Notes: generated by a model from the letters alone, not told the origin. Shown: positions 17,735 to 28,241, counted from the stretch's first letter. The stretch is DNA of 64,000 bases from an uncultured Gammaproteobacteria bacterium (GCA_947258655.1 CAMYJD010000001.1:81242-145241), one strand, 5' to 3'. A program made the numbers and translations.

Positions 17735-18877
17735 TCAGGACATGTTGTCGAGTATAGCGGTTTTAACAGAATCGAGTGTCGCCTCTACCGTCAACATCGG
17801 CGCCGTACTCTGTTTGATCGCGGTATCCGGGTCCTTCAGACCATGCCCGGTCAGCGTGCAGACGATACTGCTGCCCTCCGGAATCTTGCCGGTGTTGATG
17901 TCATTCAATGCCCCGGCCAGTGATGTCGCCGATGCCGGTTCACAGAACACACCTTCATTTTCTGCCAGCAGTTTTTGGGTGGCGAGAATCTCTGCGTCGC
18001 TACATTCATCAAACCAGCCACCGGACTCGTCCTTGACCTTCCAGGCCATGTCCCAGCTTTGCGGATGACCGATACGGATCGCCGTGGCGACGGTATCCGG
18101 ATTGTCGACCATCGCGCCGCGCATGAAAGGTGCGGAACCGGCAGCCTGATAACCGACCATCTTCGGGCGGTTACCGACAATGGCGCCACCGGCATAGCGG
18201 CATTGACCGTGACAGAACGCACAGGCCTCGGTAACGTGATCACCGGACGCGGATGAGTACTCACAATAACCGATCCAGTGTGCGGTGATATTGCCGGCAT
18301 TACCGACCGGCAGGCAGTGATAGTCCGGCGCGCGTCCCAGTTCCTCGACGATCTCAAATGCGGCGGTCTTCTGTCCCTGCAAACGATACGGATTGATCGA
18401 ATTGACGATCGTGACCGGTGCTTCCTCGGCCACTTCCTTGACCAGGCGCATGCCATCATCAAAATTACCCTTGATCTGGATGACGACAGAACCATGCATC
18501 ATCGCCTGGGCCAGTTTACCCATCGCGATCTTGCCTTCCGGTATCAACACGAATGCAGTAATGCCGGCGCGTGCTGCATAGGCCGCAGCCGCAGCCGAGG
18601 TATTGCCGGTGGATGCACAGATGATTGCGCGGCTGCCTTCCTCCACCGCTTTCGTGACCGCCATGGTCATACCACGGTCCTTGAATGAACCGGTTGGATT
18701 CAGACCTTCGTATTTAACATAGATATCGACATCCTTGCCGATAATTCCGGGGATGTTATTCAGGCGTATCAGGGGTGTATTGCCCTCGCCCAGACTGATT
18801 ATGCGCGTGTCATCATGTACCGGCAGGCGATCCCGATAGCGATTGATCAGTCCGGTATAACGTTCTCTGAAAGGCAT
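17735..18877 (-). CDS. thrC: Threonine synthase with Cys-rich insertion
   Basis: 380 residues of the short (class II-like) threonine synthase type. It forms threonine from O-phosphohomoserine with PLP. Lys66 in NPTGSFKDRG binds PLP, CASTGNTSAAAA forms the phosphate-binding region and PVGNAGNITAHWIGY the PLP-phosphate loop. An unusual stretch at about residues 205-232 carries Cys205, Cys219, Cys222 and Cys226 (EACAFCHGQCRY), a possible metal or redox site inserted before the KMVGYQAAGSAP block. GAGGTTA supports the ATG. It follows hom by about 65 bases and completes the aspartate-to-threonine branch. Confidence 0.95.
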   Translation of the reverse strand: MPFRERYTGLINRYRDRLPVHDDTRIISLGEGNTPLIRLNNIPGIIGKDVDIYVKYEGLNPTGSFKDRGMTMAVTKAVEEGSRAIICASTGNTSAAAAAYAARAGITAFVLIPEGKIAMGKLAQAMMHGSVVIQIKGNFDDGMRLVKEVAEEAPVTIVNSINPYRLQGQKTAAFEIVEELGRAPDYHCLPVGNAGNITAHWIGYCEYSSASGDHVTEACAFCHGQCRYAGGAIVGNRPKMVGYQAAGSAPFMRGAMVDNPDTVATAIRIGHPQSWDMAWKVKDESGGWFDECSDAEILATQKLLAENEGVFCEPASATSLAGALNDINTGKIPEGSSIVCTLTGHGLKDPDTAIKQSTAPMLTVEATLDSVKTAILDNMS

Positions 18878-18941
18878 TAGTGTAACCTCGATAAAATATT
18901 ATGAATGATTGTCTGGCCCTGCCCATGGCAGGACACTTTAG

Positions 18942-20255
18942 TTAACTTCCCAGTGACTCGACCCGAATTCGCACGACCTCATCAGTAATAGCCGCAAGGG
19001 CTTCGATCCTGCTAATGGCATCGTTCATACTGCGCTCAGTGACGGTATGGGTCAGCATGATGATCGGCACATCGGTTGCGCCCTCGGGCGGTTCCTTCTG
19101 GATAATCGCCTCGATACTGATCTGCTGATCGCCGAGGATGCGGGTCACATCGGCCAGTACACCGGGCTGGTCGCTGGCCTTCAGGCGCAGGTAGTAGGCG
19201 GTTTCGACGTCGTCCATACCGAGTACACGGGTATCGGTCATCGCATCGGTCTGGAAAGCCAGATGCGGTACGCGATTTTCCGGGTCCACAGTGAGCACGC
19301 GTGCCACGTCAACAATATCGGCGACAACGGCAGAGGCCGTCGGCTCGGCGCCAGCGCCAGCGCCATAGTACAGGGTCGGACCCACTGCATCGCCCTGTAC
19401 GAGCACGGCGTTCATGACCCCGTCGACATTGGCAATCAGGCGGCGTTCCGGAATCAATGTCGGATGTACACGCATCTCGATACCCTTGTCGGTACGGCGA
19501 GTTATACCCAGGTGTTTGATACGATAGCCCAGTTCCTCGGCATAACTGACATCCTCGCGCGTAATACGGCTGATACCTTCGGTAAACACGGCGTCGAACT
19601 GCAACGGAATACCAAAGGCTATCGAAGCGAGGATTGCAAGTTTATGCGCCGCATCGATACCCTCGACATCAAAGGTCGGATCGGCCTCGGCATAACCGAG
19701 TTCCTGTGCTTCCTTCAATACATCAGCAAAATCCCTGCCCTTGTCGCGCATCTCGGTCAGGATAAAATTACCGGTACCGTTGATTATACCTGCTATCCAT
19801 TCTATTTGATTGGCGGCCAGACCTTCACGGATGGCCTTGATAATAGGTATGCCACCGGCCACGGCCGCTTCAAAGGCCACCATGACACCCTTGTCATGTG
19901 CGGCAGCAAAGATCTCGTTACCGTGCTTGGCAATCAGGGCCTTGTTGGCCGTAACTACATGTTTGCCATTGGCGATTGCTTTCAGCACCAGATCGCGTGC
20001 CGGTTCATAACCACCGATCAGTTCGACGACAATATCCACGTCCGGGTCATTGACGACCTGGTAGGCATCATCCGTTATTTTGATACCTTCAAGACTGCCA
20101 AGACTATCAGGATTATATTCACGTGCAGCCACATGGGTCACGTTGATTTCGCGCCCGACACGACGCGTTATCTCTTTGGCATTGCGCGCCAGTACATTGA
20201 AGGTGCCACCGCCTACGGTGCCCAGACCCATCAGGCCAATATTTACCGGATTCAA
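18942..20255 (-). CDS. hom: Homoserine dehydrogenase
   Basis: 437 residues, monofunctional form. An NAD(P)-binding Rossmann fold begins [15 protein letters not shown]. The catalytic domain has [14 protein letters not shown] and [19 protein letters not shown], and a C-terminal ACT domain (about 350-430) is the site for threonine feedback in this family. It reduces aspartate semialdehyde to homoserine. It overlaps alaC by four bases (20252-20255) and precedes thrC, so these form one operon. Confidence 0.97.
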   Translation of the reverse strand: MNPVNIGLMGLGTVGGGTFNVLARNAKEITRRVGREINVTHVAAREYNPDSLGSLEGIKITDDAYQVVNDPDVDIVVELIGGYEPARDLVLKAIANGKHVVTANKALIAKHGNEIFAAAHDKGVMVAFEAAVAGGIPIIKAIREGLAANQIEWIAGIINGTGNFILTEMRDKGRDFADVLKEAQELGYAEADPTFDVEGIDAAHKLAILASIAFGIPLQFDAVFTEGISRITREDVSYAEELGYRIKHLGITRRTDKGIEMRVHPTLIPERRLIANVDGVMNAVLVQGDAVGPTLYYGAGAGAEPTASAVVADIVDVARVLTVDPENRVPHLAFQTDAMTDTRVLGMDDVETAYYLRLKASDQPGVLADVTRILGDQQISIEAIIQKEPPEGATDVPIIMLTHTVTERSMNDAISRIEALAAITDEVVRIRVESLGS

Positions 20256-21460
20256 TTCTCTTCTCCTACTGCAATATCAAGGATGTTGTCCTTGCGAAAC
20301 ATGGCTCGAATCCCGCGTATCGCCTGCCGGGTTCGATGTTCATTTTCTATTAATCCAAAGCGCACATGGTCATCACCATAATCACCAAAGCCGACGCCGG
20401 GCGATACGGCAACCTTGGCGTCTTCGAGTAATTTCTTCGCAAACTCCAGTGAACCGAGATGGCGATAGGCTTCCGGAATGGGCGCCCACACAAACATCGT
20501 CGCCTTCGGTGGCTCGACATGCCAGCCGATCGCATTGAGTCCGTTGCACAACACATCGCGACGTGCCTGATACATATCCGAGATCTCCTGCACACAATCC
20601 TGCGGGCCTTCGAGCGCGGCAATGGCAGCGACCTGAATAGGTGTAAACGTGCCGTAATCCAGATAGGATTTCATCCGCGCCAGCGCGGCGATCAGCGTCG
20701 GGTTGCCGCACATGAAACCGACACGCCAGCCAGGCATGTTATAGGTTTTTGACAGCGAATAGCTCTCGACCGCTATTTCCTTGGCCCGCGGTACCTGCAG
20801 GATCGAAGGCGCCCGGTAGCCATCAAAAACAATTTCGGCATAAGCCAGATCATGGATGACCCAGATCTGGTGTTCCAGTGCGATTTCAACGACGCGTTCA
20901 AAAAACTCCAGATCGACACATTGGGTCGTCGGATTGCCGGGGAAATTCAGGACCAGCATCTTCGGCTTAGGCCAGGAATCCTTGATTGCCTTGACCAGTT
21001 CGGCGAAAAAATCCACCCCAGGCACCAGCGGTACATGGCGGATATCGGCACCGGCAATGACGAAGCCATACGGATGGATCGGATAGGCCGGACTGGGTAC
21101 CAGTATCGCATCGCCGGGACCGACCGTGGCCAGGGCCAGATGAGCCAGACCTTCCTTGGAACCGATAGTGACTATGGCCTCCGTTTCCTGGTCCAGATCA
21201 ACGGCGTATTTGTTGCGATACCAGGTGCAGATCGCCCGCCGCAGGCGTGGTATCCCCCTGGATACCGAGTAACGATGCGTATCGTCCCGCTGGGCGGCCT
21301 CGACCAGCTTATCGACAATATGCTTCGGTGTCGGCTGATCCGGGTTTCCCATGCCAAAATCAATGATATCCTCCCCGCGCGCACGCGCCTTGGCCTTCAG
21401 TTCATTAACAATGTTAAAAACATAGGGCGGCAAACGCTTGATTCTGGGAAATTCGTCCAT
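20252..21460 (-). CDS. alaC: Alanine/glutamate-pyruvate aminotransferase AlaC-like
   Basis: 402 residues of fold-type I PLP aminotransferase. The PLP lysine is in [17 protein letters not shown], with FPGNPTTQC and a C-terminal [11 protein letters not shown]. It groups with AlaC/LL-diaminopimelate-aminotransferase-like proteins that commonly precede hom in gammaproteobacteria. Glutamate-pyruvate exchange is the expected reaction. A diaminopimelate role cannot be excluded by eye. It is the first gene of alaC-hom-thrC and its promoter lies in 21461-21620, divergent from the Mth938-like gene. Confidence 0.9.
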   Translation of the reverse strand: MDEFPRIKRLPPYVFNIVNELKAKARARGEDIIDFGMGNPDQPTPKHIVDKLVEAAQRDDTHRYSVSRGIPRLRRAICTWYRNKYAVDLDQETEAIVTIGSKEGLAHLALATVGPGDAILVPSPAYPIHPYGFVIAGADIRHVPLVPGVDFFAELVKAIKDSWPKPKMLVLNFPGNPTTQCVDLEFFERVVEIALEHQIWVIHDLAYAEIVFDGYRAPSILQVPRAKEIAVESYSLSKTYNMPGWRVGFMCGNPTLIAALARMKSYLDYGTFTPIQVAAIAALEGPQDCVQEISDMYQARRDVLCNGLNAIGWHVEPPKATMFVWAPIPEAYRHLGSLEFAKKLLEDAKVAVSPGVGFGDYGDDHVRFGLIENEHRTRQAIRGIRAMFRKDNILDIAVGEEN

Positions 21461-21620
21461 TATTACGGGAACCTGTTTACAATCAGTTGGTTAAACAAAC
21501 AACGAACATTACGCATATTAGGAAATACTGTCAATTGTTGTTAGCCGTCCATTATAAGGTTTTTGCTCCCATATTCGAGCTTTCCTTGAAGAAATTGTCA
21601 TTTTCGGCTAGTTTTCCGTC

Positions 21621-21995
21621 ATGAAACTCAGCCTCGATTACAACACGTCCAAATATACGATCAATGCCTACGACACAGCTGCGATCACTGTCAACAATGA
21701 ACGCTATAGCGGCAGTATTGTCGTCACGCCGGAGCGCTTGCTGGATAGCTGGGAACCGACACAAATCGAACATGTCGATGCGTCCCATATCGAGCTCCTG
21801 GTCAGCCTGGATCCCGAGATCATCCTGTTGGGAACGGGCACATCACTGTGTTTTCCGCATCCATCCATAAGCGCGATTGCATTACAGCTGGGTATCGGCT
21901 TCGAGATCATGGATACCGGCTCGGCGTGCCGGACGTTTAATGTACTCGCCGCAGAAGGCAGGAATATTGCTGCGGCCTTGATGATCAGTAGCTAG
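21621..21995 (+). CDS. Mth938-like domain protein (DUF498)
   Basis: 124 residues forming one Mth938-like domain: N-terminal YTINAYDTAAITVNNERYSG, middle PEIILLGTGTSLCFPHP and C-terminal DTGSACRTFNVLAAEGRNI. The family includes the mitochondrial complex I assembly factor NDUFAF3, but bacterial roles are largely unknown. Cytosolic. It diverges from alaC. Its stop codon lies inside the first copy of the CTAGTTGCGAG repeat that follows. Confidence 0.9.
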   Translation: MKLSLDYNTSKYTINAYDTAAITVNNERYSGSIVVTPERLLDSWEPTQIEHVDASHIELLVSLDPEIILLGTGTSLCFPHPSISAIALQLGIGFEIMDTGSACRTFNVLAAEGRNIAAALMISS

Positions 21996-22180
21996 TTGCG
22001 AGTGGCTAGTGGCTAGTGGCTAGTAAAAGAGTGGATCGTTAATTCTTTTTTCCTCGCTACAGGCTAAATATTCATTGGCTAGTTGCGAGAAAAAAACAAT
22101 ATAGCTGCTGTCTAGTGTCGAGTAGCCAGTACAAGACTGGATTGTTATTTCTTTTATCCTCGCTACTAGCAACTCGCTAC
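21992..22180. repeat. Degenerate CTAGTTGCGAG/GGCTAGT repeat array
   Basis: Two diverged copies, 21992-22060 and 22079-22166, each start CTAGTTGCGAG and end TCCTCGCTAC with a central GTGGATCGTTAATTC or CTGGATTGTTATTTC block. A short tandem GGCTAGT run (22002-22024) lies in the first copy, and an inverted CTAGCAACTCGCTAC end follows the second. The copies fill the space between two convergent genes and reach the stop codon of the upstream one. It looks like a palindromic intergenic repeat family that should recur elsewhere in this genome. Confidence 0.7.
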
Positions 22181-22184
22181 TTGT

Positions 22185-22499
22185 TCACCGCAGCGGGCAC
22201 ACTTCCACCCCTTCCTGCTCTGCGCGTACACCGTTGATGGCCTTATCCGCGCGCAACGCACGGACGATGCTGTCGTAGGTGGCAAACGGCACCGACTTGT
22301 CGAATACAATATTCACAAAACCGGTTTTGCTGACTTTATAGGATGCATTCGCGCTCAGGTCGTGATCAAACAACAGGCTTGCGACCTGATAATCTGCCGC
22401 CCTTTGTTTTTCCAGTTCCGCTTTGCTCAGAACATGTTCCGATGTACAAGCGGACATGAACATAAGCATAAAAATAATGACGATTTCGCCAGGCTTCAT
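22185..22499 (-). CDS. Small lipoprotein downstream of rpoS
   Basis: 104 residues from the ATG at 22499 (a GTG one codon earlier is possible). The signal sequence ends in a lipobox FMSAC, so Cys18 (from the ATG) would be lipidated. The mature part has a compact alpha/beta pattern (SYKVSKTGFVNIVFDKSVPF) ending GVEVCPLR. It begins about 10 bases after the rpoS stop, so it is probably the last gene of the surE-rpoS operon and stress-induced. The family was not recognised. Confidence 0.75.
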   Translation of the reverse strand: MKPGEIVIIFMLMFMSACTSEHVLSKAELEKQRAADYQVASLLFDHDLSANASYKVSKTGFVNIVFDKSVPFATYDSIVRALRADKAINGVRAEQEGVEVCPLR

Positions 22500-22509
22500 C
22501 ACATGAGTG

Positions 22510-23556
22510 CTACTTGAATAAGATTTCTTCTGAAAAGCCTTCGCTTTCCATGATCTCGCGTAAACGCTTCAGGGCATCCATCTGTATCTGGCGCACGCGT
22601 TCACGAGTCACTCCGATCTCCTTGCCAACCTCTTCCAGTGTCGAGCGTTCATAGCCATGCAGACCGAAACGCCGTTCCACGACTTCACGCTGCTTGTCGT
22701 TCAGACGCTCAAGCCACGTATCGAGGTTACGATTGATGTTCTCGTCCTGCAGCAGGGTTGACGGATCCGGGTTACTTTCATCCGGAATGGCATCCAGTAA
22801 CATGCGGTCTTCGTCATCACCAATCGGCGTATCCACCGACGTGATACGCTCATTCAGACCCAGCATGCGCTTGACTTCACCGATGGGCTTGTCCAGCAGC
22901 GTCGCAACTTCTTCGGCTGTGGGTTCACGCTCGAGGTCCTGGGTCAGTTTACGCGTGGCACGCAAGTATAGGTTGATTTCCTTGACGATATGGATAGGCA
23001 GACGGATGGTGCGGGTCTGGTTCATGATCGCTCGTTCGATCGTTTGTCGAATCCACCAGGTCGCATAGGTTGAAAATCGGAAGCCGCGTTCCGGGTCGAA
23101 TTTTTCAACGGCGCGAATCAAACCCAGGTTACCCTCCTCGATCAGATCGAGAAGCGCAAGGCCGCGGTTCATATAACGCCGAGCAATCTTGACGACCAGG
23201 CGCAGATTACTTTCAATCATGCGCGTGCGCCCACTCTCATCGCCCTTCTGTGCCAGACGCGAGTAATGCACCTCTTCCTCGGCAGTTAGTAACGGTGAAA
23301 AACCAATTTCATTCAGATACAGACGTGTCGCATCCATCTGTCCATCGGAAAATTCCCGCGTATGCCTTGTTATTTTTTTATCGGGTAACTTTTCATCGGC
23401 TTCCGCAGCTTCGGGGGGATCCTCATGGCTGTCGGCTTCAATTTCTTCGGCGTCCATATCCACCAATGCATCCTCCTCATCTACTGCATCAATCGCGTCC
23501 AGCTTTTGTGTGTCATCTGCCTTGTCAGAAGGCGTATCTTTGGTCTTTCTTGGCAT
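22510..23556 (-). CDS. rpoS: RNA polymerase sigma factor RpoS
   Basis: 348 residues, close to E. coli RpoS (330) with a longer acidic N-terminus. Region 1.2 has [16 protein letters not shown]. Region 2 has [20 protein letters not shown] and [17 protein letters not shown]. Region 4.2 has [20 protein letters not shown]. It directs the general stress and stationary-phase response. It lies 191 bases after nlpD, which is the usual rpoS leader arrangement. AAGGT precedes the ATG inside a small AATACC/GGTATT hairpin that could limit ribosome access. Confidence 0.97.
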   Translation of the reverse strand: MPRKTKDTPSDKADDTQKLDAIDAVDEEDALVDMDAEEIEADSHEDPPEAAEADEKLPDKKITRHTREFSDGQMDATRLYLNEIGFSPLLTAEEEVHYSRLAQKGDESGRTRMIESNLRLVVKIARRYMNRGLALLDLIEEGNLGLIRAVEKFDPERGFRFSTYATWWIRQTIERAIMNQTRTIRLPIHIVKEINLYLRATRKLTQDLEREPTAEEVATLLDKPIGEVKRMLGLNERITSVDTPIGDDEDRMLLDAIPDESNPDPSTLLQDENINRNLDTWLERLNDKQREVVERRFGLHGYERSTLEEVGKEIGVTRERVRQIQMDALKRLREIMESEGFSEEILFK

Positions 23557-23747
23557 TCAAATACCTTGGTATTACCCGGGATACGTCAAACATATTTTAC
23601 CCTGCCATGTTCTTGTTCAAATTGCATTTTATCAGGGAGTCTGTTTGGTATCTTACCATTACACTATGTAATTACTACATGTTTTCTGCATATATCGACA
23701 ATAAATTTGCATAGTTGAGAGCATGACGTTTCTGCAAACCTGATAAT

Positions 23748-24506
23748 TCATTTTTTCGGCAGATAATACAATGGATTGACGGGTTTTCCATCCTTGCGTA
23801 TCTCGAAATGCAACATCGTTCGATCGGTACCCGAGCGGCCCATTTCTGCAATCTTCTGACCTTGTCTGACCGATGCACCCTCCTTGGCCAGTAAGCGCCG
23901 ATTATGTGCATAGGCACTCAAATATGTATTGTTATGTTTAATAATGATAAGTTTTCCGTAACGCAATAAGCCATCTCCACTGTATACCACCTTACCTGCT
24001 GCCGCTGCGATCACCGACTGACCGGAACGGCCCGCTATCGCAATTCCTTTTTTACCCGAATCGGTACGGGAGAAACCACGAATCAACTTTCCGCGCGCAG
24101 GCCATAACCAGCGGCGGATCTTGGTGGATACCACCGGCTTGTTGTTCGATTGTCTGGGTTTGTTCGATTGCTTCGACGGACGGGATACAGTGGAGGGGCG
24201 TCTAGTTGTTTTCGCTTTCGCAGTGCTTTTCGGGGTGGATCTATGCGCTGATGTTTTTTTCTTGTGCGGGGCTTTCAGCCTCAGGACCTGACCGGGGTAG
24301 ATCGCATAGGATCGGGATACGCCGTTCCAGCGGGCCAGCGCGCGATAGTCCAGGCCATAGATCCAGGCAATGGAATAGACGGTTTCACCCCTGGCGACCC
24401 GGTGATAACCTGTGTTCTTCTTCGTGCGATCGGAAACCGGTGCCTGATAGTGGCTACTGCATGACGACAGCAGTGCAACGATCAACAGTAATATGAATCC
24501 TCGCAA
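23748..24506 (-). CDS. nlpD: NlpD, LysM-LytM amidase activator lipoprotein
   Basis: 252 residues with a TTG start preceded by AGGAA. The lipobox LLSSC places the lipidated Cys at about residue 16. A LysM domain (YHRVARGETVYSIAWIYGLD) covers about 34-78, followed by a basic Ser/Thr/Lys linker and a C-terminal M23/LytM domain. The HxxxD zinc motif is replaced by KKGIAIAGR, and only LHFEIR remains, so the protease domain is degenerate. In E. coli NlpD activates amidase AmiC at the division septum. It starts four bases after yqaA and precedes rpoS. Confidence 0.95.
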   Translation of the reverse strand: MRGFILLLIVALLSSCSSHYQAPVSDRTKKNTGYHRVARGETVYSIAWIYGLDYRALARWNGVSRSYAIYPGQVLRLKAPHKKKTSAHRSTPKSTAKAKTTRRPSTVSRPSKQSNKPRQSNNKPVVSTKIRRWLWPARGKLIRGFSRTDSGKKGIAIAGRSGQSVIAAAAGKVVYSGDGLLRYGKLIIIKHNNTYLSAYAHNRRLLAKEGASVRQGQKIAEMGRSGTDRTMLHFEIRKDGKPVNPLYYLPKK

Positions 24507-24510
24507 GCCG

Positions 24511-25092
24511 TCATTCCTGGCGGAAAATCAAATACGCGACAAGCAACAAAATCACGACAAGCCAACCAAGGCGGTCGATATAGTGATGCAGTTTTTTCTC
24601 CATCCTTTCTCCGCCCCATACCATCAAGCCTGACACCATGTAAAATCGTGCGCCACGGCCGATCACTGATGCAAGCACGAACGGTAGAAACGGCATTGCG
24701 ATAACACCGGCGGAGATCGTAAACAGCTTATACGGTATCGGTGAAAAACCGGCGACCAGGATTGCCCAGAAACCCCATACATCAAACCAACCACGTACGC
24801 GGATGAATTTTTCCCAGTAACCCCACTGATGCAGATAGGGCTCAAGAACATCAAAAAAATACACACCGATCAGATAACCGGCCACACCACCAACAACCGA
24901 GGCGATGGTCGTCAGCCCGGCAAAAAACCATGCGCGTTGTGGCTGTGACAACGACATCGGTGCCAGCATCACATCGGGTGGAATTGGAAAAAACGAACTC
25001 TCGGCAAAACTCAGGCCGGCCAGGTAGCGCGGGGCAAAGCGATGCCGGGACCAGGCCATGACTTTAGAATACAGCGCGGAAAAAATTCTCAT
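24511..25092 (-). CDS. yqaA: YqaA/DedA-family inner-membrane protein
   Basis: 193 residues with about four hydrophobic segments. It has the SNARE-associated/DedA-like features SFAESSFFPIPPDVMLAPM and WAILVAGFSPIPYKLFTIS. DedA-superfamily proteins move or scramble phospholipids or undecaprenyl phosphate. The YqaA branch is less studied. It overlaps the pcm stop by one base (TGATG) and ends four bases before nlpD, so it is firmly inside the surE-rpoS operon. Confidence 0.9.
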   Translation of the reverse strand: MRIFSALYSKVMAWSRHRFAPRYLAGLSFAESSFFPIPPDVMLAPMSLSQPQRAWFFAGLTTIASVVGGVAGYLIGVYFFDVLEPYLHQWGYWEKFIRVRGWFDVWGFWAILVAGFSPIPYKLFTISAGVIAMPFLPFVLASVIGRGARFYMVSGLMVWGGERMEKKLHHYIDRLGWLVVILLLVAYLIFRQE

Positions 25093-25760
25093 CAGCTCTC
25101 TCCTCCCAACAGGGGCACAAAACTGACCGGTTCAAACAATTCCTGTTCAAATCCTGCTTCAGTGCGATCAATAACGGCCAGTTGCTGCGCGCCGCCCTGC
25201 TGCCCGACCGGGATCACCACCCTGCCACCCACTGCCAGCTGACTTAACAGGGCCTCGGGCACAGAACTCGGTGCCGCAGTCACGATAATACCATCAAAAG
25301 GGGCCTTGGATTTCCAGCCCCATGTACCGTCACTGTGTTTGAACCTGACATTGGTCAATTTCAGTGAGCGTAGTCGGCGCCGCGTCTGCTGCAACAGCAC
25401 GTCGATTCGTTCCACGCTGTACACCTCGTCGACCAGCTGCGCCAGGACGGCTGTCTGATAGCCACAACCGGTACCGACCTCGAGTACCCTGGCGGGCACT
25501 CCCCGGGCCACTAACAATTCGGTCATGCGTGCAACGATATAGGGTTGCGATATCGTCTGTCCCTGACCAATCGGCAATGCGGTATCTTCATAAGCGCGAC
25601 TGGCCAATGCCTCATCTACAAATAAATGACGCGGGGTATTTCTAATGACTTCCAGTACGCGCAGGTCGTGTATACCTTTTTCTACAAGCCGTTTGACCAG
25701 GCGCTCACGCGTCCTCTGTGACGTCATGCCTATTCCACGGATCATCGATTCGGTAATCAT
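25092..25760 (-). CDS. pcm: Protein-L-isoaspartate O-methyltransferase
   Basis: 222 residues. The SAM-binding motif [18 protein letters not shown] and the family signature [19 protein letters not shown] are intact. It repairs isoaspartyl residues in aged proteins, a stationary-phase function. Start ATG overlaps the surE stop by four bases (25757-25760), and its stop overlaps yqaA. Cytosolic. Confidence 0.96.
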   Translation of the reverse strand: MITESMIRGIGMTSQRTRERLVKRLVEKGIHDLRVLEVIRNTPRHLFVDEALASRAYEDTALPIGQGQTISQPYIVARMTELLVARGVPARVLEVGTGCGYQTAVLAQLVDEVYSVERIDVLLQQTRRRLRSLKLTNVRFKHSDGTWGWKSKAPFDGIIVTAAPSSVPEALLSQLAVGGRVVIPVGQQGGAQQLAVIDRTEAGFEQELFEPVSFVPLLGGES

Positions 25761-26509
25761 TTACACGACTCCAGCCACTTACGAGTATCCTCAAGGGACG
25801 AAAACTGGGTCAGGTCGGTATGAATCGGCGTGATCGATACCCGGGCCGCGCGAATCGCATTAAAATCGGTGCCCTCGCCGGCATCGGCTTCGGCACCACA
25901 GGGGCCGACCCAATACACGGCCTTGCCGCGCGGATCCAGCATCTCGATAACGGGCTCGGACTTGTGGCGGTTGCCCAGCCGGGTTACCTCTATCCCGGTC
26001 AGGCTGTCATAGGGCAGATCGGGGACATTGACATTCAGTATCGTATCAGCGGCCAATGGATGTTTTTTGATACGTTGGATTAATTCGACAATGACACGGG
26101 CAGCGGTGTCAAAATAGCGTGGCATTTCATCACAGACCAGCGACACAGCAATGGCCGGCAGACCCAGGAAACGTCCCTCCATGGCCGCCGCAACCGTACC
26201 GGAATACAACACATCATCGCCCATATTGGCGCCATGATTGATCCCAGATACCACCATGTCCGGTTCGTCCTGTAATAGCCCGGTAATCGCCAGATGGACA
26301 CAGTCGGTCGGCGTACCATCGACACCTATAACACCATTTTCGGCATGAAATGCCCTGATCGGGCTATCAAGGGTCAGCGAGTTACTGGCTCCACTGCGGT
26401 TTCTGTCGGGGGCCACCACGGTAATTTCGGCTATTTCCTTTAATCCCGCGGCCAGTACACGAATCCCTGTTGCCTGATAGCCGTCGTCATTACTGACCAA
26501 TATATTCAT
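25757..26509 (-). CDS. surE: 5'/3'-nucleotidase SurE
   Basis: 250 residues. The metal-binding acidic pair is in [12 protein letters not shown]. The phosphate loop is [12 protein letters not shown], and the family block [20 protein letters not shown] follows. It removes phosphate from nucleoside monophosphates in stationary phase. It is the first gene of surE-pcm-yqaA-nlpD-rpoS-lipoprotein. In enteric bacteria truD lies immediately upstream, but here truD is 30 kb away at 57088. Confidence 0.96.
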   Translation of the reverse strand: MNILVSNDDGYQATGIRVLAAGLKEIAEITVVAPDRNRSGASNSLTLDSPIRAFHAENGVIGVDGTPTDCVHLAITGLLQDEPDMVVSGINHGANMGDDVLYSGTVAAAMEGRFLGLPAIAVSLVCDEMPRYFDTAARVIVELIQRIKKHPLAADTILNVNVPDLPYDSLTGIEVTRLGNRHKSEPVIEMLDPRGKAVYWVGPCGAEADAGEGTDFNAIRAARVSITPIHTDLTQFSSLEDTRKWLESCK

Positions 26510-26682
26510 AAGATGTAATTCAAGCCCTGGGCTGTTCTGTATAATTATTAAGATGATAAGGGATACTATACTTGATTACAGCCTGCTCTCAAAATATTGC
26601 TGCATACTCCGACGGTGGGCCATCTCATAGTCACCATCGTATTCATGTTATGCTAAGCCATTGACAATGGTAGAAATACAGT

Positions 26683-27231
26683 ATGAAGCCTAAAGACCCT
26701 ATTGAGCAAAAAGATCGCGACCTGTTCAGACGGGCTGTTGCAGACGCGCGTCCAATGTATCATGACAGGATTAAACCACATAAAAAACGCCCAAAAGCAA
26801 TTCCAAGACAGACGGAATCGAGCGAACAGCGTGTTATCGTGGATATGATGTCTGATGAATTTGATACCCTTGATGTACAAACGGGTGAAGAACTGCACTT
26901 CGTACGCGATGGAATCCAGGCAAAGGTCATCCGTAAACTGAAGCGTGGCCAGTATCGGCTCGAGGCGGAACTGGACCTGCATGGCCTGAATGTCGATGCG
27001 GCGCGGCGGGCAATCAGTGAATTTCTCGAACTATGCCAGCACGAACATCGGCGCTGTGTGCGTATTATTCATGGCAAGGGATTGAGCTCCAGGCACAAGG
27101 GTCCGGTTCTCAAACACATGGTCAATCGCTGGCTCAGACAACGCAAGGATGTGCTCGCATTTACATCAACAATACCCCAGCACGGCGGCACCGGGGCGAT
27201 TTATGTATTACTGAAACGCGCCCCCAGATAA
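26683..27231 (+). CDS. Smr-domain protein (SmrA/B-like endonuclease)
   Basis: 182 residues. A charged N-terminal half is followed by a C-terminal Smr domain from about residue 92: ELDLHGLNVDAARRAIS, then RCVRIIHGKGLSSR, ending HGGTGAIYVLLKRA. The LDLHG and HGKG motifs are the nucleic-acid-binding and cleavage core of the family. E. coli SmrB cuts mRNA at collided ribosomes. Whether this protein does the same cannot be told because orthology within the family is uncertain. Divergent from surE. Confidence 0.9.
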   Translation: MKPKDPIEQKDRDLFRRAVADARPMYHDRIKPHKKRPKAIPRQTESSEQRVIVDMMSDEFDTLDVQTGEELHFVRDGIQAKVIRKLKRGQYRLEAELDLHGLNVDAARRAISEFLELCQHEHRRCVRIIHGKGLSSRHKGPVLKHMVNRWLRQRKDVLAFTSTIPQHGGTGAIYVLLKRAPR

Positions 27232-27315
27232 GTGCTGATGTATACCAGGCCAGGAACTCCCTGCAGGCCGGCACGCTGGCGACTGCCTACATAAGGTTCG
27301 GACGAGTCTGCATCC

Positions 27316-27588
27316 TTAATGGCGATAGCGCCGGCGAATCCTGGAATTTCGGGGCCTGGCCCTGTTCACAATAATGGTGCGTCCTTTTAGCGGGCTCTCG
27401 TCCAGGGCCTGGATCGCATTACTGGCATCCGCATCGTCCAACATCTCGACGAACCCATAGCCCTTGGATTTACCGGTAAAATTATCGGCAACAATATTGG
27501 TGTTCAACACTTCGCCGAACTCTGAAAAACTCTCTTTCAGTTCATCTTCAGTCACTGCATAGGGAAGATTACCGACATAAATTTTCAT
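27316..27588 (-). CDS. RRM RNA-binding protein
   Basis: 90 residues, one RNA-recognition motif. RNP2 is IYVGNL (residues 3-8) and RNP1 is KGYGFVEM (about 46-53). The tail is very basic (RPRNSRIRRRYRH). This is the small bacterial RRM type, often cold- or stress-responsive. AGGA precedes the ATG. It is convergent with the Smr gene and has no operon partner. Confidence 0.93.
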   Translation of the reverse strand: MKIYVGNLPYAVTEDELKESFSEFGEVLNTNIVADNFTGKSKGYGFVEMLDDADASNAIQALDESPLKGRTIIVNRARPRNSRIRRRYRH

Positions 27589-27803
27589 TGAAAATCCTGT
27601 TTTTCATACCCGCATGATTGTTAAATCAATTTAAGTGAACACTGTGACTGCGCAGTGACTGGAATTGCAGTTTCGGGTTTTCTGGACAGATGCAATAGTT
27701 ATGAAGTTTGTTCTGCTTGCACTACAAGTATAAAACGTGATCAGGATATTTCCACTTTATGTAATAATGGTCTTTAACAAAGTGTTACCTGCATCTGAAT
27801 ATG

Positions 27804-28196
27804 TTAATCGGCAGGATGATCTGTTAGCAATGCTTCCATTTGCGATGTGTGTACGGGCTGGACCAATACCGTATCAAGCGGATAGATCTCATTGAGTTTA
27901 TCGACATATTGACGTTCCGACTTGTCGACCATGACAATCACGCGGGCCCGGGCCTTGAATTTCAACAGGCTCACCAGAAACACATCCAGATTACTGATAT
28001 GCACACCACTGTAATTACTGCCGTAGGCATAAATAAATTCGGCCACGACAATGTCCGGTAGTTGTTTTTTCAGCTCGGCATTGGCCTTCCTGACCGAATT
28101 CAGGCGGATGTCCCTGATACCGAGTTTCTTATACAGAGTGGAGAAATCCGGATGGGCCGGTGACTCGATAATCGAAAAAAGTGTTTTATTAGACAT
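27804..28196 (-). CDS. Uncharacterised protein, receiver-like fold
   Basis: 130 residues from the ATG at 28196. A GTG five codons earlier is an alternative, and neither has a strong ribosome-binding site. The order of hydrophobic strands (PDIVVAEF, ARVIVMVD, DTVLVQPV) and the final helix resemble a CheY-like receiver, but the phospho-acceptor Asp is not found in the expected place. It may be a pseudo-receiver. No recognisable family. Confidence 0.55.
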   Translation of the reverse strand: MSNKTLFSIIESPAHPDFSTLYKKLGIRDIRLNSVRKANAELKKQLPDIVVAEFIYAYGSNYSGVHISNLDVFLVSLLKFKARARVIVMVDKSERQYVDKLNEIYPLDTVLVQPVHTSQMEALLTDHPAD

Positions 28197-28241
28197 AACA
28201 AAATCAATCACATTTAATATTAATATATGCCAGGCAATGAT

